DNA of 64,000 bases from Kalmusia sp. IMI 367209. Taxonomy: Eukaryota; Ascomycota; Dothideomycetes; Pleosporales; Didymosphaeriaceae. Numbering within the stretch: position 1 is the stretch's first letter; every line of letters starts with the position of its first letter. The translations under genes and the position numbers were made by a program. The notes beneath the pieces are model-generated. The model was not told the origin of the DNA. It was given only the letters and a program-made list of their open reading frames with translations, and made no database searches. This document shows, piece after piece, positions 44,816 through 59,200 of this stretch. The stretch is taken from NCBI GenBank assembly GCA_027946365.1, contig JAPEUQ010000004.1:3864140-3928139 (forward strand), written 5' to 3'.

Positions 44816-47800
44816 ATACCCAATATATAAATAAGAGAATAATAGTAATTTATCTAATACTTCTAAAGATGACGCTGAACCCTAAGACAACGTTACGCCT
44901 TATAAATTAAAATAGAATAATAGTGAAGGTAGTTTTGATGATAAAGAATAGATAGTTATAGTATCTAAATAATATATATAGAAGATTAACTATATAAAGG
45001 GGATCATAAGTTTAAGGGTAAGTAATAAATACGTGGGGAGAACTCATACAGCCACTAACTATATAGTAGTATAAGACTTCATTATAGTAATAGAGCGTAT
45101 CTCTTTTAATAATAGTCATACTACTAATATACTATAAAGGCGATATACGCTTAACTATAAAAGTTAAAAAGTTAACTTATAAGCTATAGTACTAGAGGAT
45201 AACTATATATCCTCCTTTTTCTTAATCTTTTTATAATCGTCGGCCAGCCGCTAAAGGCCAATCACGTAATAGTTAAGCCGGTTCTTTAATAATATAATAA
45301 TAAGCTTTAAGAACTAGAGGACCCTATATAGTTATAAGCACATCTATAGACTATTATTTAACCTAAAGTATTAGACGTTCTAATTAATAATCACCACTAT
45401 AAGGAAGGCCTAATACCTTATTATATACCTAATTACTAACCCACCTAAGAAGTTTTTAATAAGAGGCGAGCTTTAAAGATATATAAGAAGACATTCTAAT
45501 ATAGCACCCTAGAAGACCACTATATAGAATTCCTAACTTATATATTAAGTAGATCTTCCTCATCGGCGAACTACTAGATGAGGATATAAAGTTATTATAG
45601 AAATTAGATAATTTATATATATAGAAGATAACTATTAATAAGTAGATACTATTTTAAGAGAAATTTATAGTAGAGTGGCCTGTATATACATTAGATAGAG
45701 TATATGAGACGCCTTCTAGTTAAAAAATAAGTCAGCGTTCTACGCGTATAACTATAACGTAAACATTAAGATTAAGATAATAGAGTAGCTATAATTAGTA
45801 TTAAAGGAGACCTAACTTTAATCTAGAAAGATGAATCTAACTCATTAGATAAAGAGACTAAGGAGACTATAAAATAGAAAGATATTATTACGTCTAATAA
45901 GCTGGCTGGGAGCGAAGTACTAGAGGTTAGTAATCCTTATATTAATTATAACTACTAAAGCCTCTTTACTAGCGGACTCAACCAGCTACAAATAGAGTTA
46001 AAATAAAAGTATATTCTTAATAATATTAAGATCGTCTCCTATATACTAGCGGTTAATATTAATTACCTAAATAAATAATCTTTAGACCTATATAATAATA
46101 GACTAGTATACTATCTCCTAGCTAATTATAATAAGGTTCTTAGGAATATTAAGGACGCTAAGACTTCACCTTTACCTACTTATATTTTATTTAGTCTATA
46201 GTAACTTCTCGTCGGCGCAGCCTAGCGTTCCTTATAAATAACCTCCTTATAGTTATGTAGGAGAATATAAGCTACTAGTATAATAGAGTAAATATACTAA
46301 AGTATAAATATTTTTAGATATACTCTAATATTAAAAGGAGTATCCAACATAGGCTTAATAACCTACTTATTACTAAGGATATTATAACTATGGCACTAGT
46401 ACTCCCTAATTATAATAAAGTACTATCTATATAGGTGGCGATGAAGCGGAATCGCCTTCTATAATATTTAAGAGGATAGCTAATATCTAATAACCCTAAA
46501 GCGTCTAGGCCCTTTACTTATAAATAGTAGCGTATTAGGTAGGCTATTTAAGAGGAAGAGTATATTTTAGGATGGAACAGGTGCTCTCTATATAGATATT
46601 AAGGTTAAATAAGGATGGGCGGAGCTTCTCTACCATCCTTATCTTTATTTTTAGCTAATACGTTTCTTCCTTAAAGAGTTATAATACTATATATATCTCT
46701 TTTACTCCTTTATGTTATTTATATTTTCTAGTATTCTGGCGTCCTTTATAAACCTTTTACGTAGGCGATTAATAGCCTCTATATTTAATTTAAAACTACC
46801 AGCTCTAAGGAACTATATATGGCGTTAGTAGAGGGTATATCTATCCTTAATTATCTAGGTAGTTACTACTTTACTAGCTTCTTAAGGTCTCTAATAGGCT
46901 TAATACTCACCCCGCTTAGGACGATTAATAGTATTAAATAAAATAGATAGCTATTTATTAACCCTAGAGTACTTAGCCTATAAGATACTAGCCACCTCAG
47001 CCTCACATAGTAGTCTTAATGCGGGAATAGATAATCTATCCTAATATATATAGTATTTATCACCTTCTATTACTCGCTGGAGGTCGTAGCCAGCTACTAT
47101 AGTAAGGCGTAGTTTAGGGAGCTAGGTAGACTATAGGTATAAGGGCTGAGTAGTACTAGGAGGTTTATTAAAGAGATATTATAGGAACTCTAGAAGTCTT
47201 AAATAATTATCTTTATTACTAGCCGCCTCCGTCGAGCGTTAAACGAGGGTAGTTAAGGCTAAGAAGAGGATGATAATAGTCTAGAGATACTATAATTACT
47301 AGAAGAGTAATAAGAGTAGGTAAGGTAATGGATATAGAGTAAGGACCCTTCTTATAAAGATTTAACTTCTAAGCGCCATTCTAATCGTTATAAAGAAGCT
47401 AGCTAATTATTATAAATTATAGGGAGTATTAGTTAATCGTTCTCTACTACTTAGTATAGAGGATAACTACGTTCTTTATTATATCCCTAACCGCGCGACG
47501 CGACTTTACGTAGGACCTATATAATAGCTATATATAACGCGACCTAGTAGTAGAAAGGTTATTCTATTTATAAAATATAATCTAGTTCTTAGTACTCCGC
47601 ACTACTATATAATATACTAGGGAGAAGACTATAAGTAAAGACTAATAGATTAGTATAATTATTATATCTATATTTATATATTAAATTAAGTATATGCTGG
47701 GCTTCTACTAGGCTAAGGTCAGCTCCTAAAAGATTATCTAGCTAGTAGGATTAGCCCCACAGCATCAGCCATCGCGGTAAGGCCTAGTAGCCTCAAGCGT

Positions 47801-48977
47801 TTAGCTATTAAGGCGGAATACTAGGTAAAGTAACTATTATTATAATAAAGTATAATTAACTTTAGCTATAAGTTATCCTTCCGCGTTATACCGCCGCTAA
47901 TAAAAATAACTTTTAATAACATGAGAAGCTCTTCGCGATAGATAACTACGCTATACTAGAATACTACTAGATAGTTTATTAGTATCTTACTAAGTGTCTG
48001 GGTGATCCGCTTTATAATCTAATACTTATAATAATATTAATACTAGCCTCCTCATTCATAACGCCTATCGTAGCACCTAAAGCGCGGGCGTTTAATATAA
48101 AATCTAAGAAGGAGATTAACTTATTTATAGTAAGCCTAGTGACTAGAATACTCTAGTTCCTATAATCTAGATCCTTTCCTTAGGACAACGGTGATATGGA
48201 TAACGCGATACTATAGATATTAGAGATAATAAAGAAGATTAATAAGTTAATAAAAGATAAGATATAGATAGAGCTAATAACTAATACTATAAAATATAAG
48301 GAGTTAGTAATTAATTACTATAAGAGCTAGGCTAAATAGAGATCTTTTAAAATAATTAAAATAGTTTATATAATAGTAAGGTTAGGCTTTAGGATTAAGG
48401 AGTCCTACTTAGTTAATATAAAGACTTGATGTCCCTTTAATTAAATATAATAGGGTTTATAGGGTTTATCTTCTAGAGTAATAATCCTATCTAGGTTAAA
48501 ATACTATACTTTTATTATAGTAGACTTATAGATCAACTTCGCTTCTATAAATAATTATTAAGGATAGATCATTATAGATACCATAGTTATAATAGATTAT
48601 GCTCTTAAATACGTTTACCCACGGACTCATCCATACTAGTATCTATAGTAGGACGTAAACCCCGTTATGGAAACGAGTAGGATAAGTGCCTAATTATATA
48701 TAACGCATCTCTAGCTAGTAATAAACGTGTAGGGTGTTAGCTTTATAATCTATATACTAGATTATAATTAGGTTGACGTAGATACTTTACAGTCCTTTAT
48801 AATACTAAAGAGATATAGTATTTATATAATAATACTAGAGCGTTCGTTATGGCAAGTAAGTAATAGATTAATATCTATATATTTATATAATCATCCTGTC
48901 GTATACACGACGTTATGGTAAAGTAGTAATAATATAGAATTTTATTAGTTCTTTCGTATAATGTATAATTGCAAAAT

Positions 48978-48993
48978 AAAAAAAAAAAAAAAA
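48978..48993 (+). repeat. Run of 16 A residues
   Basis: An uninterrupted A16 run after GCAAAAT. It could be the fossil poly(A) end of a retroposed element inserted in + orientation, or a simple homopolymer. Confidence 0.4.
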
Positions 48994-51900
48994 TAAACAT
49001 TAACTAGGTAGTATAAACTATAATATCTATACTAACCTTAAATAGTTTTATAAGAGGTTTATAGTATAATATTTTAATTTTCTATACTTTCGCGACTCCT
49101 TTATAAGGCCTAAGTAGTTAGGTAGTTCCTTTAGGTAGACGTGGTTACTGGAGCGTAGTAGATCCACCCTAAGACTTAAGTTATAATTATAGGAATTGTG
49201 AGAGGTAAGTAAAAGTTAAGTAGTAATATAAGATAATATACTACTATAGATTATAGTGATATGCTATAGACTGCGTTATATAAAGGTATATGTATAAGGT
49301 ACTTAGACTAGCTACGTTCCCATCAGGAATGGAGCTATAGTAATCCTTAATATACTATAAATAAAACTATAAAATTATCTAGAGGCACTATATTAATATC
49401 TATTATATTATTAATTACCTTCTATTACTTACTCCTTTAGCTTAAAGAAGAGTCGCCATAGGTGATATTTTCGTCCAGCCCTCTTATATAACACTATTAG
49501 TACCCACTATAGTAGGAGAGTCGTCCCCTTCATCCCCTTTCTAAATAAAATACCCATGCCCACTTAAACTATATAAACTTTTAAGACTACCATTTAAAGT
49601 ATACGCTATGTGATAATTTAAGATATAGATATCTATATAAGATCCTTTTTTCATTCCTTCTTATACTAATTATTAATCTAAAAAATACTTAGTAGCCTCT
49701 TATAATATAAATAAGACCTAATAGTAGGAAATACCATAGCACGAAAGTACTTAATACGGATAAATTAATATATAATAAATATCTCTATACCCATATTATC
49801 ATTCTAGCGTACACACGGCGTGATATAATAAAGAGGTCCTAGTTAAGATTTTTTTATTATTTTATATAACGTCTTATTTTAAGAAAAATCACTAGTATAT
49901 ACTAGTAACCGGACCTCGCACGCTAGTCCTTAGATAAATCTAGTAAAGGGCCTATAATATAACGCGTATATAAATAAAAGCTTTAGTAACTATTTTATAA
50001 AGCCTAGATATAGTTATATAGTTCTTTGGGTAGGTATAGTGGTGGATGATTATATTAAAGTATAGTAAGACTACTATAAAGGTGTAAGATATAATTATAA
50101 GATATAAGGAAGAAATATAAAGTTACTATATAAAATAGTATACTACTTTATAATAGACTATTATAGTATATTATAGATTGTTATAGATTACATGCAAAGG
50201 TAGGTGGAAATAGAAATAGAGAGATACTTAAACCCTAAGGTACGTCCCTAGTAGGAACATAGTTATAATAATGTTAATTAATGTCATAAATTAAACCGTA
50301 TAAATAATTAAAAGGCTCTAAAGATATTATATTATACTAGAATATCTATTATAATATTAACTTTATATATATAAGATATTATATCTTATTATCTAGAATC
50401 CATCGCTCACTCCTTAGGCTCGAAGAGCTCTATTAGTAATAATTCTATTTAGTCCTCTTATGTAGCGCCATCACTACCTACTATACTAGGAGAGTTATAG
50501 TTAACCTCCTTTATACCCTCTTCATCTTCTTTATCCCCTCTCCTCCTTACTATCCCTAATCTCTAGGACTCTACTCAGTGGAGGTGCTTTGATCTATAGA
50601 AATAGCTTCTCCTATATTAGCCCCCCCCTATAATCTTAAGCCCTAACCACGCCTTCAACGCCTAGCTAGCGGCGTATATTTATAGGTTTACCTTCTCTAC
50701 TAGCGCTAGCCAGATAATCTATTTGCCTACGCACAAGGTCTGCTCAACCTAGGTAGTAGTAATAGACTCATGCGACATAAGGTAGAGAATATCTTAATTA
50801 AGCTTCTAGGTAGTATTATATTACTAGATAGTCTAGTATAGATGCTTCCGAAAGTCCTTTAGATTAATATAAAAAAGTTTAAGCTAAAAATTACGCTATA
50901 TCTCTAAATAAATTTTATTTTAGCTATTATAACTACCGCTCCGTCCCTACTCCCTGTCTACGCGCTAGAGCTCCTTAATCTTCTCAGTATAATAACGTCT
51001 TAGAAGGGCTATTACCTAGTAGTATTGGATGTCTATATACGCTTTTACTATCTTAAACTAGAGAACTATATTCTAGGCCTAGTAGAATTAATCATTAATA
51101 AGGGTATGCTAGAGTATACCTTCTACGCCTACCTAAACCATAGAGGAGGTGGGCGTTAAAGATATTATTATACTAAAGATCCTAGTATTAAAGAGATCCC
51201 TACGCTTATACTAGTTCTATAGAAAGGTGGAGGTGTGGCCCTATATAATCTCATTACTAAGTGAGCGGGCTTTCTTAAGCATAACTATAGATATATAGTA
51301 TAGGTAGGTCATCTCAGCATAAAAGTTTAACTTCCCTATAGGCTACTATAGGATCTACGTAATCAGCGTTTCGTCCTCACGCATAATAGTATTAAAGATT
51401 ACTATTTCCTTATAATGGGTATTAGCCAGAGGCGGTTAAAGCGTTAAAGTATATTATTTTATAGTTATAATATACTAAACCTTATTAGAGGAGTATTATT
51501 ATTATTAGGTATATATATTATCCTCTATTACTTCTAATACTATATTTACTTTCTATTACTACTACTACTACTATTACTACTGGGTTGGGGATTAGAGTCG
51601 AAGGTGCTAAAGACTTATAGAGTTAACGTCCTCTCTAGTAGAATACTTATAGCTATAACTAGATACGCTTATATTATCTTTTACGCTCTATCTCTTTTTT
51701 ATTTATAGTTTTATCGGCGTTGTTCACTTCCATGACAGCCATGACGCTATATGCGCCTAATAGCTACTATTTATTTATATTCACCTAGAATTAAGCTATG
51801 CGTATAGTAGCCTATATAAAGCTACTTTATATTAGATAGAATATTCTATAAAGGGACTATCTTACCAGCCATATTACTATAAGTAAGGAGTGGGCGACGA

Positions 51901-52380
51901 AGACTGGCTTATAAAAGAATATCTTAGTTATATATAGAGGAAAGATTCATCTAGTACTATATTAAACTAGTATTATATCCTTATCTTTATTACTATTAAT
52001 TACTATATACGACTCCTGGGCTGCTTATACTAGTAGTACTCAGTACGCGTTATTAGACATATAATAGATATATCTAGATATAAGATCTATTTCTACTTCT
52101 ATAGAGAAGCTCCGCCAACCCCTATCCCACTATTACGTAGCCAAGCTAGCATAGTTAGGCGGCGTGAATAGGGTAAGGATAGTAATAAGTTTAAGTGGGA
52201 TACTGGTAACAACATAATTAAAACGTAGGAAAAAGGAGGTAGTAGATTTTTAAGACGTGATCTTATTTACTATAAGTCGTCCTAGCGTATTAGAGTGTTT
52301 ACGCGTTAAAGTAAAGTATATAATAGTATATACTATATTATACTATAAATAAATTAGGTCTAGAATAAGAGATTAATAAC

Positions 52381-52565
52381 CGTGACGGTATTATTGCCAA
52401 GCTGGCCTATATATATCTTATATGTTATTAGTTAATCTATAACTTAACTTAACTACTATATTAACTCAGTATGACTACTATAAGGCTCAACTCAACTACT
52501 AGATCTACTTAACCTATCTACTATGTTATCTTATAATCTACCTAGCATCACGTAATAATTAGGTT
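52381..52565. repeat. Dispersed repeat copy A (LTR-like candidate)
   Basis: Starts near TGACGGTATTATTGCCAAGC, then CTATATATATCT and several units of the type AACTTAACCTATCTACTATATT. The same arrangement occurs at 55979-56215, and its terminal part again at 61728-61830. The copies differ mostly by C/T and G/A changes and by unit number. Confidence 0.5.
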
Positions 52566-52650
52566 GTTAATATATAAGTTTACTAGGTTGTAAAAGGTTA
52601 TCCTACTATTATAATAACTCTTAAGGAGTATATCTAATACTATAGGAGGG

Positions 52651-52669
52651 GTACTATCGACGATAGTAC
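52651..52669. repeat. Perfect 9 bp inverted repeat with 1 bp centre
   Basis: GTACTATCG, A, CGATAGTAC. A perfect palindrome in strongly mutated DNA, shortly after repeat copy A. Confidence 0.6.
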
Positions 52670-55600
52670 GTTTAGAGAAATATAAATAATTATAAATAGA
52701 ATACTAGTAAAGTCTATAATAATAATCTAAAGACTATTATAGATTACTATAAAATTATAAAGATTACTAATAATTAGAGTATAGGTCGTGGCGGGAAATG
52801 AACCGGAGCTATCTAGATTACTATCTAGATATATGAGTAACCTAATGGGTATAAGAACTCTAGAATAGCTCTCTAATCCCAATTTATATATATATAAGAA
52901 GCCTATATTATAAAAGGACCTTTTCTCCTTACTTAATATCTTAAAACCTTAAGGTAGATTATAGATATAATAATACTTAATTAACTCTTCTTTAGACTTA
53001 ATTAAACTCGCTTATCGCGTGGAAGTCTATTATAGTAGAATGGAAAGGTTTATGGTAGATTATTTAGTTCTATTAACCTAATTTACCGGGTAATATATAT
53101 TAGATAATAGGTAATACTAGCCCGCCTTATAATAGTTAATTATAGTTATTAATAATTTTTAGTAGTCTCAGAAGTCTCTAATAGTCTATAATAGTATATT
53201 ATTATCTAGACTTTATCTAAGCTCCAGCACCATAGAAATAATATAATTAAAGAAAGTAAAGTTTTATTTATTATAATAATAACTTTAGACTATTAAAAGT
53301 AATATAATTAGCTATTAGAAGATAAAGAATCTTAGGATAAGAATTAAAACTATACTAACTAGTATAACTCCTCACGCCAAGTGTTGACGGAGGTTGGCTG
53401 TTAACGATAGTTAATTAACCTAGGGTTAAGAGATAAGGTTAAAGAAAGTAGAGGACCCTAGAGATAGATAGAATTAATTAACCCCCTTAATTAAACCTAT
53501 AAAATAGTTTATCTACAGTTTAGTCAACGATACTAAAAATTAATAGTAAAGAGTCTCACTACCTTAACCAGCCTTATAATATAACGCAACGATCTCAACG
53601 TAATCCCTTAGTAATACTAAGGGACTATACCAATTACATAAGCTAGAAGGCTTAACTAAAGGCCAAATGCGTCATCTATAATATCTAGATTAAGGTTAAC
53701 CCTAAAGTATATATTCTACTATTATAAAAACTAGTTAAACTAAGACTGTCTCATCTAATAGATTACCCAGCAGCGGTAAATATTAAAACCCCTAAAAGAT
53801 AATTAGAGATATCCCCTATAGGATAAAAGGCGTTTAAGGAGGATATTAAATACTATAAAATCCTCTATGAGTTATTTAAGGGCGATAGACATGACTATAA
53901 TATAGAGAAAGTAAACCTATAATAAGTAGTCTCCTTTATTTAGTTAATTATATCTCTATACCTACTCTACTCTTACTATCTTCCTAAAACGCCAGTATAT
54001 AACTGGCTCACTAACTTAAGATTAGCGGTTGGCATTAACGATTAATTTAAAATAATGAAGAGTTTATAATTAATATCTATCTACACTAAAACCCCTATGA
54101 AGTACTATAAGATGGGATATATAGCTAGTAGAATACGACCAGGTAGCCATAGAAGTGGAGACGCATAATATCCCTAAGTTAATATTAATTAATATAGTAA
54201 TAAGCGATTTTCTAATAGCCATAAATAAGATTATAAATATCTAGACTATAGTATTTAAGAAGAACTCCGCCACGTTACTAGGATGACTAGGCGAGAGATA
54301 GTGAAACGATTCTAAGAGTATATAATAAGAAACTTCCCCCTTAAATTAGGGAAAGATATAGCCAGCTTTATAATTAAGGAGGCATTATACGGAATGACTC
54401 TCACTGATAGTATATTTAATTAGGGCTATAATAGAGACGCCTCTTAGGCTAAAAGCGTATTATCTATAAACTAAGATAGACCCCATAACTAACGTTCCCT
54501 AAGAGGTAGCAGAAATGATACCAATCAGAAGTAGACTTAAGTATAAGAGTCTTAAGTAATGGGAAGATAATGTCCTACTTATAGTTAATAATATATTATT
54601 AAGAATTATTATTATATTAATCCTAAATAAGCACCTAAGTAGTGAATACCCAACTTAGTAATTAGCATACTTATAAGCTTTAAGTATAGATATGATTTAA
54701 CGTTTATAGATTTAATTAGAGGATAGAGTACACCTTAAATCTAAATACTAGCTATAAGACTATTATAAATAATAAAAGTCTAAGAAGAGTAACTATATAC
54801 TAGAAATATAATAGTCATTAATATTTATTATATTAGCCTCCTTTAGGTCTATCCTATAATAATACCTGCTATAGTTATCATTTATACTTAAATCTAGGTT
54901 AATATATCTTATTATAAATACCCTAACCGTATTATAACTACTATTCATCTACACCTAGGGATTACATCTGCGTAGACGATACATAAATAAAAGTAAAAGG
55001 ATATACTTAGGAGAAAGTTACTTGGCTTTAGCTAAATACTTTATCTAGGTCCTTAGGCTCACAAAACGGCCTGGATTGGCCTAGCCTTAATAGATACTAG
55101 AGTGAAGCCTTATTATATAGAAGATAATAAATAACTAGTACTTACTTCTATAATATATTAATATATATATAGTATATCTAGTTATAGAGCTCTAAATCTA
55201 CTTAGTTACATTCCTATATAATCGAACTAAAAGACCTACTAAATAAAAGATTTAAGAAGTAAAAGGCTTTTCTCTCTACCTTATTCTTACTATTATTCTT
55301 TATAGTAATGGCGAGATCGCCAACCTTAATATACTTAATAATAGAAATAGTACTAGACCTAAGAGTAAGGTACTTCTTCTAGGTTAAGGATAGTCTAGGC
55401 TTAAATATAGTAGGAGGCTCCTTACGCTTATAAGGAGGTGGTAGTAAAGGGCTAAGATATTATTAATAAAAGTAACTATAAGAGCTTCTTAGACGTATAT
55501 ACCTAATACGAGGCTAATAGCTATTATTAAAATTAGCACCCTAGTTAACTGCGATAGAGCCGGACGGAGTAAAACCCTATACTAAAAAATAAAATATAGA

Positions 55601-55978
55601 GTTTATTTAGATCCACTTTATATAAGCCAACTTTCTTAAATGGGGTACGGGTTTTACGTTAGTTAAATCTCTTAAGGTATAAGAGAGTTTACTCATAACA
55701 TGGTATGCTTAATTTTTAATGAGAATTAATTATAGGGTGTAAATAACCACCATTCAAGCTATTATTTAGAGGAAGAAGAGATTAATTAACGGGGTCTCGG
55801 CTTTATATAAGGCGACGGGGACGCACTAACCTCTAGTAAAGATAAAATAACCGTATTATATTATTAATAGTATAGATATATAATCTATAAATAAGACTCT
55901 ATGCGCTTTACATAGGGTCTGGCGTCTCGGTAACGCAGAATTGGGCATAACTAATAACTATATATATAGGCCAGGATG
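52670..55978. repeat. TA-rich stop-dense DNA between repeat copies A and B
   Basis: About 3.3 kb. The stretch 53.9-54.7 kb has the texture of broken coding sequence, and would be the internal part if copies A and B are the two ends of one element. No domain could be named. Confidence 0.4.
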
Positions 55979-56215
55979 ATATGACCGCCATATCACTATT
56001 AAGCTAGTCTATATATATCTATATATAACCGCCACATCGACTCAACCTAAACGTTATTTTAACTTAACCTATTTATTATATTAAGTTAACTTTTCTACTA
56101 TATTAACTTAATATATCTACTATATTAACTCGACCTATTCTTATATCGACTTAACCTATCCACCATATTAACTCAGGATCTACCTAAACTATATATAATC
56201 TTGGGATAAAGATTA
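55979..56215. repeat. Dispersed repeat copy B (LTR-like candidate)
   Basis: Same layout as the copy at 52381: CCGCCATATCACTATTAAGC, CTATATATATCT, then five or more degenerate units containing CTACTATATTAACT, ending TTAACTCAGGATCTACC..ATAATCTTGG. The ending matches the copy at 61728 with C/T and G/A differences. Confidence 0.5.
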
Positions 56216-59200
56216 GATATAAATTAGAATTACTATTTAATACTTATTTATAGAAGGGTTCTATTAATAGTTAGTATTCTAGAAGTTTATTATAGATAAT
56301 TAAAGTTCCTCATTTCATATTAGAATCTATCCTAGACTATAGAAGGTTTTTATAGTAAACTAGAAACCATAGTAGTTTCTAATAGTATGGTTAATCTATT
56401 TATCACAGCAACTCATCCACGGAGTCAGGATGATTAATCTAAGTAGAAAGGACTTCCTAGAAGGATAGCATTTACATCTATACCCTCTAACTACTCTAAG
56501 ACTTATTACTATAGTAGCCTCTCTAATAATGTCCGGCAGCTGTTTAAAATTATTAATAGACCTACTAAAAGGCTTTAAGACGAACAAGTCTACTCCTTAG
56601 CTAGAGAAGTCTATTATAGTTTATAGAGGGCTGCCGTAGTCTATCCTAGAATACGGTACATTATGGACGGGTATAAAAAGAAAAGTCTTAGTCTCTAGGA
56701 TACCCTAGTATGACTCTTTCACTTCGTATATACTTATAATATTACATGGCTCAACTACTACGCTATAAAATTAGTATAGTCGAACCATCTCTCCCTTTTA
56801 TATCTATCTACATTTACTTTATATTATATAACTACTATAATACTAGATTTCACGTACTACTATCATTTATAGGCGCGTGCCTTCTCTTTTATTATAAGTA
56901 TAAGGCCTCCGTTTACTAGTCGCGCTAGGTGTGAACGAGCCGTCATTCTTACTATACTCTCACCTATACTCTTTTCCTTTAGCACTTATACTATATTCTT
57001 ACTAGTTCTCTTTTACTTTAGCGCTTATACCATCCTCTTATCTATCCTCCTTTACTTTAGTACTTATAACCGTCACCTTCCCTCTCCTCTTTTATTTTAG
57101 TATCTATACCAATACCCTCCACACCACTCTACACTACGCTCTTCTAGTGGACCAATAGGTATACCCAACGTCCTTTCCTAAACGCCTCTTTAATAGTAGC
57201 TAACTAAAATAACAAGTCAGCTATTATTATAATTATATTATTAAAATAATCCCATTATACTATCACTCTAATATACTTATCCTCTATAAGAGATAGAGTA
57301 GCTTTCTAAGTATAAAATCCTTAATTCTTTACTTTAAGCGCCCTAGAGGACGAGAGGGGCGATAAGATAACTATACTAAAATATTAATTATTTAGACTTA
57401 TCTGATTTCACGACAATACTAATCATAGCCACTTATAGACTTATAATAAGTCTTAAAGCTAGCGATTAATAAAGTATATAAACTAATAAGTAAATAGATT
57501 ATATAACTTAAAACCCTTCATTCTACTTTGAGCGCTCCTAGAGGATAAGACGGGCGATAAGGCAACCATACTTAAGTATTAATTATTTAAACTTATCTAG
57601 TATTATAAAAGTTCCCCTAACCTATATTAAGGGTTTAAACTTATCCGATTTCACAATAATACTAACTATAACCATTTATATAAGTGCGCTGCCTTACCGT
57701 ATAAGATTAAAGTTAGGACTATTAAGGATAAGATAGGAATACATTCACTCTATCCATTTATATATCTATAAACTCTATAAGAGCACCGACTCCTAAGATC
57801 GCGTTTTTCAGCGTTCCAAAAGCCACGAAGCCAGACCATTAATAAGATATAAATAACGTTATAAAGAACGTAATCTAAGCTGGTAAGAAATCTATAATCT
57901 ATTAAAGAATAAGAGTAGTATAAAAAGTTAATACTAATAAAGACCTAACATCTCTACTAGGTATAGTAGAGCACCCTTCCACTAATATATAACTAATAAT
58001 GAGGAGGAGAGTTCGCCTTTATAGGTCCTAGATAGCGGGGTTATTAATTATAAGATTATAGAAAGGTTACTGGCTTTTAGATATATTATGCCAAGTACTA
58101 CTTCCTTAGACTTATGGATAGATGGAACTTTTAAGACGACGCCTTAAAGACCCCATTTATCCTAGGTATAATATTAGTTAATAGGCTTAAGTTAGTTTAT
58201 AAGGATTTCGAGGAACTGGTAAAATAGAAAGTATAAAGTAAGGAGTTATCTAACTAATAGTAAAACTATCTTAAGTAACTCCTAAAGAAGATTAGATGGA
58301 CGTTATTAGAGTCCATTAGTAATAGTCTTTAAATAAGGTAATAAGGAGTATATAGACTCTTCTACAATAAAAGATAACTAGGCTAGTAGCCTCAAGAGTA
58401 GTTAAGATAAGAATCACCCTTTCACTCCTTCCCCCTTCCCTAGTTAATACTGGCGGAAGGCCTTATTAATTTCTTTTTCTAGGAAAACTTCCTCCGCTGA
58501 GCTGCAGGGTAAGGTGGAGGAGACAATATAGAGGGCAGAGTAAAGGGTAGAGTAGAGGATAAGGATAAGGAGGGGGAGAGGGGCTCCCCCAAGAAGCGTA
58601 GTAAGAATAAGGTAAAACTTAAGTCCCCTTTAACTAGACCTTTCAGCTAACGTGCGCCGGACTATACATAACGGCCGGGTAGAGACTTATATATAAATAA
58701 AATAGGATAAAAAGATATTAAGCTAGATAGTTCTTTAGATTATATTATATAGGTTGGGGAGCTAGAGCTATGGTACCTACTAAATCTATATATATATACT
58801 AAGTATACATATATTATATAACATTGCCCTAGGGGGCCGCCAGAATCTCCTAAGCTGGTGACTAAAAAGTTTTTTACCCATAACTATTAAGAAAGGAAAA
58901 GGGGGGAGAAGGTTAAGGGAAAGGGGTAGTCTTTATATTCTAGGTGATTAATTTACTGGTATTACAGGTCCGCAATAATAATCATATAACTATAAATTAT
59001 AAGTCCTTAGCATTCCTTTAAAGTATAATATAGGTATAAATAAAAATAATAAAATAGTTTAAATATTATCGTAATCATCCGTTTTAAACTTAGGATACCC
59101 TAAGTATTCGTAAAGATCTTAATTATTATAATAAAGGTCATGGTCGTTTGAGCCCAACTTACTAGTAGAAGATAGTAGGGTAGACTTTCTATTATAGGGC

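Larger units (their letters stand above)
41746..52380. repeat. TA-rich, stop-dense DNA, probable RIP-mutated transposon remains
   Basis: About 10.6 kb with no frame of 60 codons on either strand, a marked excess of TA steps, and few CA and TG steps except in simple repeats. Composition changes in patches: some segments (42.4-43.5 kb, 47.0-48.2 kb) keep more G and C and have the look of former coding sequence broken by TAG/TAA codons. I could not assign any domain with confidence. Confidence 0.6.

Noticed and set aside
52785..52870. tRNA-like sequence on the minus strand (GGTTCATTTCCCGCCA segment)
   Set aside because: Spacing from the T-loop-like part to CCA is too short and no 5' acceptor strand pairs with it.
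56396..56587. 63-codon minus-strand frame in AT-rich DNA
   Set aside because: Isolated, no motif, within stop-dense repeat remains.
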